Below, in pieces: positions 47,009 through 55,734 of a stretch of 64,000 nt of DNA. Below the pieces are notes generated by a model. The model made no database searches, was not told the origin of the DNA, and worked only from the letters and a program-made list of their open reading frames with translations. The stretch's first letter is position 1; each line of letters begins with the position of its first letter. Source of the DNA: Oxalobacteraceae bacterium CAVE-383 (lineage in GTDB: Bacteria > Pseudomonadota > Gammaproteobacteria > Burkholderiales > Burkholderiaceae_D); assembly GCA_004134995.1 (NCBI GenBank), contig REGP01000002.1, forward strand, positions 806,001-870,000. Direction: 5' to 3'. Position numbers and translations under genes: made by a program.

Positions 47009-47620
47009 TTACTGCCGCGCCCGCCACGCGCGATAGATGCGCAGCGCCACTTGCGCATCGTCGGCGGCATACAGCATCTGACGCTCGGTCAGTTGCGGCG
47101 CGGCCCAATTGGTGGTCGAGGTTTTTTTCGATTTCTGCAGATGCATGCCGAAGAATTGCGCGACCGCGGTCTTGGCGCCGATATCGTTGCGCCCGCCGCG
47201 GCGCAGCGCGATCGACAGATCGAGCACATTTTGCGCATCGATTCCCATTTTTCCGTGCAGCCGTTTCAGGTCGTCGCTGAGGCCGAAACCGACTTTCAGG
47301 ATATGCGGCGCGGTCAGCACCGTTTGCGCCGCATGCTGGTTGAAGGCGCTGCCGACCTGGAACAAATAGGCGGTATCGTCGGTCGCCAGTTGTATCAGAT
47401 GCGGCCCGCGCGATTGTTCGCCTTTGACAAAGGTCGGCTTGGATTCGGTATCGAAGCCCAGCACATCGGCGCGCATGAGCGATGCCAGTGCGTCTTCCGC
47501 CTGCGCCGCCGTGACGATCAGCCTGATATCGGACAGGCGAATGCCATCGTAGGGCGTCAGCTCGGCTGCCGGCGCATCGCCGCCTGCGGGAAGGGTTTGA
47601 AGGGGCTGCTGCAACGTCAT
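47009..47620 (-). CDS. 3'-5' exonuclease of the RNase D (DEDDy) type
   Basis: A 203-residue single-domain exonuclease: Exo I VLGFDTESKPTF (D, E), Exo II ILKVGFGLSDDLKRL (D), and Exo III YAADDAQVALRIY (Y...D). It lacks the HRDC domains of true RNase D, so it resembles the short stand-alone DEDD family. It probably trims RNA or DNA 3' ends. Its stop lies two bases from the convergent flavin reductase stop. Confidence 0.88.
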   Translation of the reverse strand: MTLQQPLQTLPAGGDAPAAELTPYDGIRLSDIRLIVTAAQAEDALASLMRADVLGFDTESKPTFVKGEQSRGPHLIQLATDDTAYLFQVGSAFNQHAAQTVLTAPHILKVGFGLSDDLKRLHGKMGIDAQNVLDLSIALRRGGRNDIGAKTAVAQFFGMHLQKSKKTSTTNWAAPQLTERQMLYAADDAQVALRIYRAWRARQ

Positions 47621-47764
47621 GTCTGGCCCGAATATGGATAAATGGAGATAACGGATTCCCGATGATAGCCACTATCGAGCATCAGCGCCATCTTGCGCAT
47701 ACGGCGCGAGCGGTGCTTGCCGGAACCGTATAATTGCGTATTTCGTCTGTTACAGGAAGTTCTC

Positions 47765-48604
47765 GTGCGCCATCGTCTTGCCGTTGCCCCCCAGTATCTT
47801 TTCCCCAAGCAGGCCATGACGGCGTTTGCCGGCCTTGTCGCCAATGCCGAAGCAGGCAGCATCACCACCGCCATCATCCGCTGGTTTGTCGGCCATTACG
47901 GCGTCGATATGTCCGAAGCGGAAAACGCCGATATCCGGGCTTATTCGAGTTTTAACGCATTCTTTACCCGCGCCTTGCGCGCCGGCGTGCGGCCGCTGGC
48001 GCCGGCGCCTTTCGTATCGCCGGTCGACGGCGCCATCAGCCAGTTCGGTGAAATTGAATTCGACCAGATTTTCCAGGCCAAGGGGCATCGTTATTCGACC
48101 ACCGCGCTGGTGGGCGGCGACCGGGCGCTGGCGGCCCAATTCGAGCATGGCGCCTTCGCCACCTTGTATTTGAGCCCGAAGGACTATCACCGCATCCATA
48201 TGCCATGCGACGGCCGGCTGACCCGCATGATCTACGTGCCGGGCGAATTGTTTTCGGTCAATCCGACCACGGCGCGCGGCGTGCCGGGCCTGTTCGCGCG
48301 CAATGAGCGCGTGGTGTGCGTATTCGAAACTCCGCATGGCCCGTTCGTGCTGGTGCTGGTGGGCGCGACGATCGTCGGCAGCATGTCGACGGTATGGCAT
48401 GGCGTGGTCAATCCGCCGCGTACGGGAAAAATCGGCAAGTGGCGCTATGGCGATCGACAGATCGTTCTGAAGCAGGGCGAGGAAATGGGACGGTTTTTGC
48501 TGGGGTCGACAGTGGTGATGCTGTTCCCGAAAAACGTTTTGACGTTTAATCCCGAATGGGCGCCCGAGCGCGCGGTGAAGCTGGGCGAAAAAATGGGAAG
48601 CTGA
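47765..48604 (+). CDS. psd: Phosphatidylserine decarboxylase proenzyme
   Basis: A 279-residue proenzyme converting phosphatidylserine to phosphatidylethanolamine at the inner membrane. FFTRALRAGVRPL, FVSPVDGAISQFG, the HXXH-like LSPKDYHRIHMP, and the self-cleavage site LGST (in FLLGSTVVMLF) that forms the pyruvoyl group are all intact. I chose GTG 47765, preceded by AGGAAG at proper spacing; the in-frame ATG 47693 gives a non-homologous leader. A palindromic terminator overlaps the stop codon. Confidence 0.95.
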   Translation: MRHRLAVAPQYLFPKQAMTAFAGLVANAEAGSITTAIIRWFVGHYGVDMSEAENADIRAYSSFNAFFTRALRAGVRPLAPAPFVSPVDGAISQFGEIEFDQIFQAKGHRYSTTALVGGDRALAAQFEHGAFATLYLSPKDYHRIHMPCDGRLTRMIYVPGELFSVNPTTARGVPGLFARNERVVCVFETPHGPFVLVLVGATIVGSMSTVWHGVVNPPRTGKIGKWRYGDRQIVLKQGEEMGRFLLGSTVVMLFPKNVLTFNPEWAPERAVKLGEKMGS

Positions 48605-48625
48605 TCATCAGCTTCCCATTTATTT
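48593..48625 (+). terminator. Terminator overlapping the psd stop codon
   Basis: The palindrome ATGGGAAGCTGA / TCAGCTTCCCAT (48593-48619) is followed by TTATTTT. The stem includes the last psd codons. It may also end the convergent porin transcript. Confidence 0.8.
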
Positions 48626-48667
48626 TGTCTTGCGGCCAGGCCTTTGCAGGCCCGGCAAAAAGACGGA

Positions 48668-49474
48668 TTAGAACGTCTTGCCCACGGAAACGACGACACC
48701 GCCGCGGCCAGTGTTCTTTGCGTCTGGTGTAACGTAGGCGCCGGCAGTTGCGTCGGTGCCGACATAAGCGATGCCTGCGGTGATGCCGGCCAGGTCGTCA
48801 AATGTCTTGCTGACGCCGACTTTCCAGTCGTTGTAGCTGTAGAAGCTGTTCGACGCGCCGCTGAACTGGTTGCCGTTGATGGTTTGATGGCCGACATGCA
48901 GACCCAGGATCACGCCGCCTGCCAGGGCCGGATTCCAGCTCAGGTCGTAGTAGCGGCTGTTCTTGCTGTTCCAGTTGCCGAAGGCATTGGTCAGCGAATT
49001 GGAAACCTTGAAGTACGCAGTGTCGTAGCCGATCTGGCCGTAGATTTCGAACGTGTTGGCGTTCTTCAGCGTGCCGGTCGACGACAGGTTGTTGTTCGGG
49101 TAGTAGTAATACAGGCCGCCGACGTCATAAGTGAAGCCGCCGCCGATGTCGCCGCGCTTGCCGCCGTAGATGTCCATCTCGACGCCGCCCTTGCCGGTAC
49201 CCGGATTGACCGCGTTCACGCCGTCCTTGATCCACTTGATGTTCGACAGCCAAGTGCCTGCATACAGGCCCAGCGGGTTATAAACATAATCGGCGCCGCC
49301 CTGAACTGCCGGGTCGAAACGGGTTTGCGAGATGCCACGGAAACGGTAATCGTTGACCACGCCAATGTTGAAGCTCAATGCGTTATCAGGCACCGGTGCT
49401 GCCGCTTCTTGTGCATGCGCCAGATTGCCGGCCAGTGAGAGTGCGATGGCGCTAGCCAGGATCAGTTTTTTCAT
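48668..49474 (-). CDS. TorF-family putative porin
   Basis: A 268-residue outer-membrane beta-barrel protein. A signal peptide (MKKLILASAIALSLAGNLAHA) is followed by the family start NIGVVNDYRFRGISQTRFDPAVQGGADYV and repeated aromatic amphipathic strands, ending in a C-terminal phenylalanine (VGKTF), the usual outer-membrane assembly signal. The family is named for conservation rather than a known substrate. AGAGAAA precedes the ATG. Monocistronic. Confidence 0.9.
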   Translation of the reverse strand: MKKLILASAIALSLAGNLAHAQEAAAPVPDNALSFNIGVVNDYRFRGISQTRFDPAVQGGADYVYNPLGLYAGTWLSNIKWIKDGVNAVNPGTGKGGVEMDIYGGKRGDIGGGFTYDVGGLYYYYPNNNLSSTGTLKNANTFEIYGQIGYDTAYFKVSNSLTNAFGNWNSKNSRYYDLSWNPALAGGVILGLHVGHQTINGNQFSGASNSFYSYNDWKVGVSKTFDDLAGITAGIAYVGTDATAGAYVTPDAKNTGRGGVVVSVGKTF

Positions 49475-49535
49475 TGTTTCTCTTTCATGGAGTGTTGCGG
49501 ATTAATTCGTTATTGTTTATTCGCGGCAAAATCAT

Positions 49536-49760
49536 TCAACTGCCCCTGAAACGGCCGAACTGCGCCTTGGACAGATGACGCATTATAGTTGTCATGACAA
49601 CGTCCACCAGACCCGCGTCGTTTTTAAGAGACAGCCAAATACGCACATTTTTAGTGCGCAAAGTGGTCGAAATGCGGATAGATAACAGATTATCGCCGCA
49701 AACGGATGCAGCCAATTGACGCAGTTTTTGGGCGTCCGCAGCGTTGATATCGAGCGCCAT
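49536..49760 (-). CDS. Small conserved-looking protein of unknown function, ACT-like character
   Basis: A 74-residue protein beginning MALDINAADAQKLRQLAASV and ending LSKAQFGRFRGS, with alternating strand-helix pattern (LLSIRIS, VRIWLSL, VDVVMTTIMRHL) reminiscent of small ferredoxin-like/ACT folds (inference). GGAA precedes ATG 49760. The same frame is open up to ATG 49952, giving 138 residues, but the extra part looks less protein-like and lacks a ribosome-binding site. Function unknown. Confidence 0.55.
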   Translation of the reverse strand: MALDINAADAQKLRQLAASVCGDNLLSIRISTTLRTKNVRIWLSLKNDAGLVDVVMTTIMRHLSKAQFGRFRGS

Positions 49761-50191
49761 TGTGACATTCCGATGACCCGATGCAGAATCGCGTGTTGCG
49801 TGGAGTTGCCTGACGTTGGTGGGTAAATCCTCCCAAGTTGAGAATATTTTCTCTTTTTTGATTTTCTTGGGCAAATATGGATATACCTCCTGGAGTTCGT
49901 CCTCTCCTACCGGACGGGAAGGCACAATCTGTTGCAAAAGCAGGTGACCCATTTTGGCGCGCCGTTAAGTGTTTTCGGTACAAAGAGGATAGTGTTTTGT
50001 CTGTAAAAATTTCCTAAAAAGACCGCCTGCATGTGTAAGCAGACCGTATAAACCCGGTTTTTTCCACAAATCCGCCACTATTTGTCCTACACAATTATCA
50101 GCCGACGGCCGCTGGCGACCCATTTTCGTTTCCGGATACTGGCAAAAGGCGCGGCATTTCGCGGCGCATTTTTAGTTTCAGGAGAAGAAAA
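49761..50191. other. 431-base gap, no supported gene
   Basis: This AT-richer region separates the small minus-strand gene from the plus-strand lipoprotein gene. It contains T-rich tracts (49840-49870), a GGTTTTTTCC-type pyrimidine tract near 50056, and the possible N-terminal extension of the minus-strand frame. It probably holds divergent promoters, but no convincing -35/-10 pair was found. Confidence 0.4.
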
Positions 50192-50419
50192 ATGACAAAA
50201 ACCATACTCTTTTTGGCAACCTTGGCGAGCGCCATGACGGTGGCGACATTGAGCGGCTGCGCTTATCCCGATCACAGCGGCGTCTATATGGATCAGCATA
50301 ACGGCAGGGAAGAGCAGCGCCACGACGACGACCGCGACCGCCGTGACCGGCGCGACGACGGTTATTACCACGACAACGACCGCCGCGACGACAATTACGT
50401 CGATCCGCGCCGCCAATAA
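50192..50419 (+). CDS. Small Asp/Arg-rich lipoprotein
   Basis: A 75-residue protein with a lipoprotein signal peptide: hydrophobic core ILFLATLASAMTVATLSGC, in which LSGC is a good lipobox. The mature part is a repetitive D/R/H/Y-rich chain (HDDDRDRRDRRDDG). AGGAGAAG lies upstream at good spacing. It would be anchored to the outer or inner membrane. The charged repeat resembles small stress-related lipoproteins, but no family is claimed. Confidence 0.7.
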   Translation: MTKTILFLATLASAMTVATLSGCAYPDHSGVYMDQHNGREEQRHDDDRDRRDRRDDGYYHDNDRRDDNYVDPRRQ

Positions 50420-50528
50420 GGGCCGGCAGCTCCCCCTGGGACGATTCCGACAGCGCAATGCCGCAATTGGTTTAAAGTAAGCGGCATTGCAGTGTTCCGA
50501 TCGATGGCGTTATTTCAGGGGAGTGGTT

Positions 50529-50924
50529 ATGGAAGTGAAACTGGTTAAGGGCGAAGGCCGGCTGCAGCATGTGATCACGATAGGGAAACACCGCCTGTTG
50601 ACGGATGTTTCCGCGGAACATGGCGGCGACGACAGCGGACCGGAGCCGCACGATCTGTTGGCAGCGGCATTGGGCGCCTGCACCGCGATCACGCTGAAAA
50701 TGTACGCGCAGCGCAAACAGATGGACTTGCAGGATATCGATGTGCGCATCACTCATGGCCAGGATGGCGACGCTTACGTCTTTACGCGGCAATTGCAGTA
50801 TTTCGGTAATTTAAGCGAGGCCGAATGCAGCCGGCTGACCGAAATCGCCGATAAATGTCCCGTCCACAGGACGCTGCTGGGACAGATCCGCATTGTCACG
50901 CACGTAACGCAGGCCGAGGCCTGA
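50529..50924 (+). CDS. OsmC/Ohr-family peroxide-reducing protein
   Basis: A 131-residue OsmC-fold protein. The two redox cysteines are in LGACTAITLKMYA and DKCPVHRTL, the arrangement used for organic-hydroperoxide reduction. GGGGAG precedes ATG 50529, and the frame upstream is not homologous. It belongs to the YhfA/OsmC-like group rather than clearly Ohr. Monocistronic. Confidence 0.9.
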   Translation: MEVKLVKGEGRLQHVITIGKHRLLTDVSAEHGGDDSGPEPHDLLAAALGACTAITLKMYAQRKQMDLQDIDVRITHGQDGDAYVFTRQLQYFGNLSEAECSRLTEIADKCPVHRTLLGQIRIVTHVTQAEA

Positions 50925-51170
50925 TCGAATTGCCGATGAGGACGAGAGGCTGACGATGCCCGCAATACTTGATTAAACACCAGGGATGCGAACAGTTTTC
51001 GCGATTGAAGGCCGCCGTGTTCAACGCCGAAAAACGGCAAGCGGCCGACATCGGCGATAATGCGGCTTAGCAAGTGCTTATCAATGCATTCACCCACGGC
51101 AGGCATCGCATGGCAATACACGGTCATGCGGGCTTCCATCAAGATCGGAAACAGTTTGACTACCACGAGA

Positions 51171-51701
51171 ATGAGTACCACAAGAAGCAAGCGCTGGAAT
51201 GGCCACATCGAAACACTGAAAGCGGATTTCCTGAAGGAAGTCATCGTCCAAATGAATGCCTATGGCGATCGCATGCAATTTGCATTGAGCGGCCCGGGGC
51301 AGCGTCCCAACTACCAGGTCATCAATGCGGACGGCAAGAAAATGCCGTTCGACGGCAATCACCATATCCTGAGCGGCGCCGAAGAAGTTTTTACGCCCGG
51401 CAATCTGACCGACGTCTATACGCTGGAGCAAGTCAGGACCATCGCCAACGGCGGCGGCGTGCGCACGGCATCCGGCCGGGTGGCGCGCGGCGGCGCCGGC
51501 ACTGCCCGCGGCACGCGCAACACGGCGGCGGTGGTGCAGGCGAAAGACCTGATCGATACCGAGAAATACAATTATTTCAAAAACAATCGCGAAACGCTGC
51601 CGGCAACCATCGGCGAGCATGCGATGCAGATTACCGAATTGATGAAAGACGGAAAATCCGCGGAAGAAGCATTCAATGAAATCCTGAAGCTGCATTATTG
51701 A
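51171..51701 (+). CDS. Hypothetical protein
   Basis: A 176-residue protein of unknown family: a basic start (MSTTRSKRWNGHIETLKADF), a middle with YQVINADGKKMPFDGNHHILSG, a Gly/Arg/Ala-rich linker (GRVARGGAGTARGTRN), and a helical acidic C-terminus (MKDGKSAEEAFNEILKL). The start is uncertain; an in-frame ATG at 51060 exists, but neither has a good ribosome-binding site. It is followed 23 bases later by another unknown gene on the same strand, so they may form a pair. Confidence 0.5.
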   Translation: MSTTRSKRWNGHIETLKADFLKEVIVQMNAYGDRMQFALSGPGQRPNYQVINADGKKMPFDGNHHILSGAEEVFTPGNLTDVYTLEQVRTIANGGGVRTASGRVARGGAGTARGTRNTAAVVQAKDLIDTEKYNYFKNNRETLPATIGEHAMQITELMKDGKSAEEAFNEILKLHY

Positions 51702-51724
51702 ACGCGGCATAAAAGAGCATAGCC

Positions 51725-52156
51725 ATGACAAACGATACCGATATCAAGCTCAGCGGTCCTTTCAAGGTCACCGACGCATCGGGCAGCGCGCATGACGTTG
51801 CCGGCATCCGCATCTTCGACGAGGGCTACGGCATCATCGACGTGTATGTGGATTTCGTCCGCAACGTCGGCGAGCTGCATCTGTATGAGGACGCCGCCGT
51901 GATCCGACAGGTTTTGGCCCGATTGCACGGCCTGGGTTACCAAGGGCCCGATTTCGGCCACGGCGATCTCGGTTTGCAGGACGACAAGCTCATCGTGCTG
52001 GAAGCGCCTGAAGAATTCAATGCGTTCGCGGCCGCCAAAGGCTGGCGCAATCTGGCCGAGGAATTCGACGACGATGACGATGATCTGGCTTCAGGCGCGG
52101 CCGACACCGCCTCGGGAACACAGCTCGACGCGCTGATCCGTAAATTCAAGGGCTGA
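51725..52156 (+). CDS. Hypothetical acidic protein
   Basis: A 143-residue protein with a strand-rich first half (IRIFDEGYGIIDVYVDFV), a helix (AVIRQVLARLHGLGYQGPDFG) and a very acidic linker (EEFDDDDDDLASG) before LDALIRKFKG. No family recognised. It follows the previous unknown gene on the same strand and its end overlaps the convergent RNase H-like gene by 11 bases. Confidence 0.6.
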   Translation: MTNDTDIKLSGPFKVTDASGSAHDVAGIRIFDEGYGIIDVYVDFVRNVGELHLYEDAAVIRQVLARLHGLGYQGPDFGHGDLGLQDDKLIVLEAPEEFNAFAAAKGWRNLAEEFDDDDDDLASGAADTASGTQLDALIRKFKG

Positions 52157-52799
52157 CGCCGGCATCGCCGAAAGCGCGCTGCGACAACGCATCCGCCACG
52201 GCGTTGCGGTGGCGCGGAATCCAGCGCAGCGTCACATTCGGCAATTGCGCCAGCAGCGCCCGGGCGCGCGCATGATATGCCGACAGCGTTCCCGCATGGC
52301 TGGCGCTGCGCAGGCTGTCGATGACGACACGGCTGTCGCCGCACACGATCAACGGCGCCGCATTCAACTGCAAGGCTTTTTCCAATATCGCAATCAATGC
52401 CAGATATTCCGCTTGGTTGCTGTCGCCGTGCCCGGCCGCGGCGCAATGCTCGAATAATTCTCCGGCCGGATTGCGCAAAATGCCGCCGATGCCGATGCGG
52501 CCCGGATTCGGACGGGCGGAGCCGTCGAACCATGCCTGCCAGGCTGTGGGATTTGTATGGTCCGCGCGTTTTTGCGCCAGCGCTTCTTCCTTTTGCTGCC
52601 GGCGCAATGCCTTTCTGACGGCTTCTTCGGCCTTGGCTTGCGCGCGCCCGGCCAGCAATTGCGGCAGCGGAACGCCATGGCGCTCCAGCACTTGCATCAA
52701 GGCTTCGCGCTGCGCCAGGCCCTGGTTGCGCATCAGGCGGCGGCAAAGCACCAGTTCGGTCTTATAGGCGGCGCGCAGGAGTTCGTCGAGAGCGGGCAT
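52146..52799 (-). CDS. RNase H-fold protein (RVT_3 / plant-type RNase HI domain)
   Basis: A 217-residue protein: an N-terminal helical, charged region (1-85) followed by an RNase H-like domain. Catalytic acidic residues are visible in WFDGSARPNPGRIG, SNQAEYLALI, VCGDSRVVID and RHRNAVADALS. This is the RVT_3/reverse-transcriptase-like subgroup, which probably cleaves RNA in RNA/DNA hybrids. It lies just downstream of a DEAD-box helicase gene on the same strand (11 bases), suggesting co-transcription. Confidence 0.85.
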   Translation of the reverse strand: MPALDELLRAAYKTELVLCRRLMRNQGLAQREALMQVLERHGVPLPQLLAGRAQAKAEEAVRKALRRQQKEEALAQKRADHTNPTAWQAWFDGSARPNPGRIGIGGILRNPAGELFEHCAAAGHGDSNQAEYLALIAILEKALQLNAAPLIVCGDSRVVIDSLRSASHAGTLSAYHARARALLAQLPNVTLRWIPRHRNAVADALSQRAFGDAGVSP

Positions 52800-52809
52800 G
52801 GCGTTTGGC

Positions 52810-54099
52810 TTAACCGCCGCTCTTTTGCGCGGCGGCGCGCAGCTTGTCTTTTTTGCTCATGCGCGCGCCCTTGACGCCGCCCTTGGCTTTTTCTTCCGCC
52901 GACAATCCGCTCAAATCGGGACGCGGCTGGTCCACCGGTTCGAAGCCGGCAATCCGTTCACGCGGAATCTGCGTCTGCCGGCGTTTTTCGATCAGCCGGA
53001 AATGCGCTTCGGTATCGGCGCTGACGAAGCTGACCGCAACGCCGCTGGCGCCGGCGCGCCCGGTGCGGCCGATGCGGTGCGTGTATTCCACCGTGGAGCG
53101 CGGCAGATCGTAATTGACCACCGCCGGCAGTTGCGCGATATCGATGCCGCGCGCGGCTACGTCGGTTGCTACCAGCACGCGCAATTTCGTATTCTTGAAT
53201 TCGGCCAGCAGCTGCGTGCGCGCGCCCTGGCTCAGATCGCCATGGAAGGCGCCGGCATCGATGCCGGCGCGCCGCAGTTTGTCGGCGACCAGATCGGCTG
53301 CATACTTGCTGGCGACAAACACCAGCGTGCGCTCCCATTTTTCCTGCCCGATCAGATGGCGCAGCAACTGAGTACGGCGGCCCGCGTCGACGGCAATGGC
53401 GCGCTCCGCGATATCGGGGCGTTCGTGTTCGGCATCGGCTGCTTCAATGCGCACCGGATCGCGCAGGATGCTTTCGGCCAGCGCTGCCACCGCGGGCGGA
53501 AAGGTCGCCGAGAACAGCAGGGTCTGCCGCTGTGCCGGCAGCAGCGACAGGATGCGGCCGAGCTCATCGGCAAAGCCCATATCGAGCAGGCGGTCGGCTT
53601 CGTCCAGCACCAGCATGGACACGGACGAAATCGCAAGCGCGTTGTGATCGATCAGATCGAGCAGGCGGCCCGGCGTCGCCACGACGATATCGGCGCCGCC
53701 GCGCAAGGCCATCATTTGCGGATTGATCGAGACGCCGCCGAACAGCACGGCGATCTTCGGCGGATGCGGCACGTGCCGCATCAAGCTTTCCATATTGGCG
53801 CCGGCCTGGGCCGCCAATTCGCGCGTCGGCGCGAGAATCAGCGCGCATGCCTGGCGCTGCCGCCTTGGCGCGGAAACCTGCATCGAATATTTTTCTTGTT
53901 TTTCCTGCAAGACCATCTGCAACAGCGGCAGCGCGAATGCGGCCGTCTTTCCGGAACCGGTTTGCGCCGAAGCCAGCACATCGGCGCCGCGCAGGATCGC
54001 CGGAATGGCCGCGGACTGGACAGGTGTCGGCGCAAGAAAGCCCATGTCGCTGGCGGCGCGTGCAAGGGAGGGAAGCAGGCCCAGGGAGGAAAATGGCAT
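52810..54099 (-). CDS. DEAD-box RNA helicase
   Basis: A 429-residue DEAD-box helicase of near-minimal length. Q motif PTPVQSAAIP, Walker A AQTGSGKT, PTRELAAQ, VLDEADRLLD, FSATFPPAV, and HRIGRTGRAG are intact. The short basic C-terminal tail ends RMSKKDKLRAA. It probably remodels structured RNA; it is closest in style to RhlE-like proteins. It shares an operon with the downstream RNase H-like gene. Confidence 0.9.
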   Translation of the reverse strand: MPFSSLGLLPSLARAASDMGFLAPTPVQSAAIPAILRGADVLASAQTGSGKTAAFALPLLQMVLQEKQEKYSMQVSAPRRQRQACALILAPTRELAAQAGANMESLMRHVPHPPKIAVLFGGVSINPQMMALRGGADIVVATPGRLLDLIDHNALAISSVSMLVLDEADRLLDMGFADELGRILSLLPAQRQTLLFSATFPPAVAALAESILRDPVRIEAADAEHERPDIAERAIAVDAGRRTQLLRHLIGQEKWERTLVFVASKYAADLVADKLRRAGIDAGAFHGDLSQGARTQLLAEFKNTKLRVLVATDVAARGIDIAQLPAVVNYDLPRSTVEYTHRIGRTGRAGASGVAVSFVSADTEAHFRLIEKRRQTQIPRERIAGFEPVDQPRPDLSGLSAEEKAKGGVKGARMSKKDKLRAAAQKSGG

Positions 54100-54127
54100 G
54101 GCGGGCGTGGATTTTGAAAGATTCGAT

Positions 54128-54133
54128 TATAAT
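54128..54133 (+). promoter_or_regulatory. Candidate -10 box of the MFS gene
   Basis: A perfect TATAAT lies in the 114-base gap between divergent genes. The -35 region at 17 bases is poor (GCGTGG). A start near 54140 would put the adjacent hairpin at the very 5' end of the transcript. Confidence 0.4.
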
Positions 54134-54142
54134 CCGGGGCCG

Positions 54143-54172
54143 GACAGACTCTTTAAGCGTCTGTCTTTTTTT
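54143..54172 (+). terminator. Leader terminator before the MFS gene
   Basis: GACAGAC / GTCTGTC (54143-54149, 54159-54165) with a nine-base loop is followed by seven T. No plus-strand gene ends nearby, so this terminator can only act on a leader transcript from the adjacent promoter. It would attenuate the MFS gene or yield a ~30-base RNA. Confidence 0.6.
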
Positions 54173-54213
54173 GCGGGTTGTTGTCGTAATTCTATTGCCT
54201 CCTGGCCGTCTGC

Positions 54214-55602
54214 ATGTCTCGTATCTTTCTTATTCCGCTGGTTGTCGCCTGTGCGCTGTTCATGGAAAACATGGATGCGACGGTGATTGCCACCTCGCTG
54301 CCGGTGCTGGCGCACGATCTCGGGCAAGACCCGCTGACCCTGAAGCTGGCCCTGACCTCCTATGTCGTCGGCCTCGGCGTATTCATTCCGATCAGCGGCT
54401 GGGTCGCCGACCGTTTCGGCGCCCGCACCGTATTCCGTTGCGCGATGGCGGTGTTCCTGCTGGGTTCCCTGCTGTGCGCGGTGTCGAACTCGCTGCTGGC
54501 ATTCGTCGCGGCCCGTTTCCTGCAAGGCATCGGCGGCGCGATGACCGTGCCGGTCGGACGCATCGTCGTGTTCCGTTCGGTGCCGCGCGAAGACCTGGTC
54601 AAGGCGGTCAGCATGCTGACCCTGCCGGCGCTGCTGGGCCCGATCATCGGACCGCCGCTGGGCGGCTTCATCACCACCTATTTTCATTGGCGCTGGATTT
54701 TCCTGATCAATGTGCCGGCCAATCTGCTCGGCATTTACCTGGCCGGCCGCTTCTTCGAAAACTGGCGTTCCGATGAAAGAAAACCGCTCGATCTCACGGG
54801 CTTCGGCCTGTCCGCGGTCGGCAGCACGCTGACCATGCTCGGCCTGTCGCTGCTCGACGGCGAATTGCTGGCGCCGTCGCTGGCGCTGCTGATGATGGCG
54901 GCCGGCGCGTTGATGCTCACCATGTATGTGCGCCATGCGCGCAAGACCGAGCATCCGCTGCTGGATCTGAGCCTGCTCAAGATCATGACTTTCCGCGTGG
55001 CCGTCTATGGCGGCTCGCTGTTCCGCATGGGGTTCGGCGCGATGCCGTTCCTGCTGCCGATGACCTTGCAGGTCGGTTTCGGCATGAGCGCATTCCATTC
55101 AGGCACCATTACCTGCGCCTCAGCGGTCGGCGCCATGTTCATGAAGACCATTGTCACGCACATCCTGCGCCGTTTCGGTTTCCGCACGGCGCTGCTGTGG
55201 AATGCGGTATTGTCCGGGCTGGCGCTGGCGACCTACGGTCTGTTCACGCCATCCACGCCGTATCTGGTGATGTTGATCGTGGTGCTGATCGGCGGCTTTC
55301 TGCCGTCGCTGCAATTCACCTGCTTCAATACGCTGGCCTATGCCGATCTCGACAAGGACGACGTCAGCAATGCCACCAGCATCGCCAGCGTGGTACAGCA
55401 GATTTCGCTGGGCATCGGCGTGACCGTCAGTGCGCTGGCGGTCACCTTCGCCAGCCGCCTGCAGGACCATCCGAAAATTGTTTCCACCGATTTCTGGCCG
55501 GCCTTCATCGTGGTCGGCCTGTTCTCGATTGCCTCGATTCCGCTGACCCGCCGCCTGTCCCGCAATGCCGGCGCCGCGCTGACCGGACACAAGGCTGTGT
55601 AA
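54214..55602 (+). CDS. MFS drug/metabolite exporter, DHA2-like
   Basis: A 462-residue major-facilitator protein with 12-14 membrane segments. Features: the family-type start ENMDATVIATSLPVLAHDLG, motif A GWVADRFGARTVFR, and motif C-like LLGPIIGPPLGGFITTYF. This fits the DHA2 (MdtD/EmrB-like) proton-coupled exporters. The start lacks a strong ribosome-binding site and sits downstream of a leader terminator. The substrate is unknown. It is followed by copy B of the long inverted repeat. Confidence 0.88.
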   Translation: MSRIFLIPLVVACALFMENMDATVIATSLPVLAHDLGQDPLTLKLALTSYVVGLGVFIPISGWVADRFGARTVFRCAMAVFLLGSLLCAVSNSLLAFVAARFLQGIGGAMTVPVGRIVVFRSVPREDLVKAVSMLTLPALLGPIIGPPLGGFITTYFHWRWIFLINVPANLLGIYLAGRFFENWRSDERKPLDLTGFGLSAVGSTLTMLGLSLLDGELLAPSLALLMMAAGALMLTMYVRHARKTEHPLLDLSLLKIMTFRVAVYGGSLFRMGFGAMPFLLPMTLQVGFGMSAFHSGTITCASAVGAMFMKTIVTHILRRFGFRTALLWNAVLSGLALATYGLFTPSTPYLVMLIVVLIGGFLPSLQFTCFNTLAYADLDKDDVSNATSIASVVQQISLGIGVTVSALAVTFASRLQDHPKIVSTDFWPAFIVVGLFSIASIPLTRRLSRNAGAALTGHKAV

Positions 55603-55609
55603 CTTAGGG

Positions 55610-55731
55610 ACTGTTTCAAAATCAGGCGAGACGGGGCGTTGTACTGCGTTCGTGTCCCCCGCCGGCCTTCGGCCGTCTCCTCCTTTACCTCACTTCGCAC
55701 AACACCCCGTCTCCCCTGATTTTGAAACAGT
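55610..55731. repeat. 122-bp long inverted repeat, copy B
   Basis: ACTGTTTCAAAATCAGGCGA... and its near-complement ending GAAACAGT bracket a shared core. The reverse complement matches copy A (5794-5914) closely over the core (GTTGTGCGAAGTGAGGTAAA is common to both). It exactly fills the space between two convergent genes, eight bases after the MFS stop and four before the SNF2 stop, so it may serve as a two-way terminator. Confidence 0.88.
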
Positions 55732-55734
55732 CTC

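Noticed and set aside
50957-51068. Short plus-strand frame before the hypothetical gene at 51171, with TTG start and protein-like composition (FNAEKRQAADIGDNAA)
   Set aside because: Fewer than 40 codons, no ribosome-binding site; too weak to call a gene.
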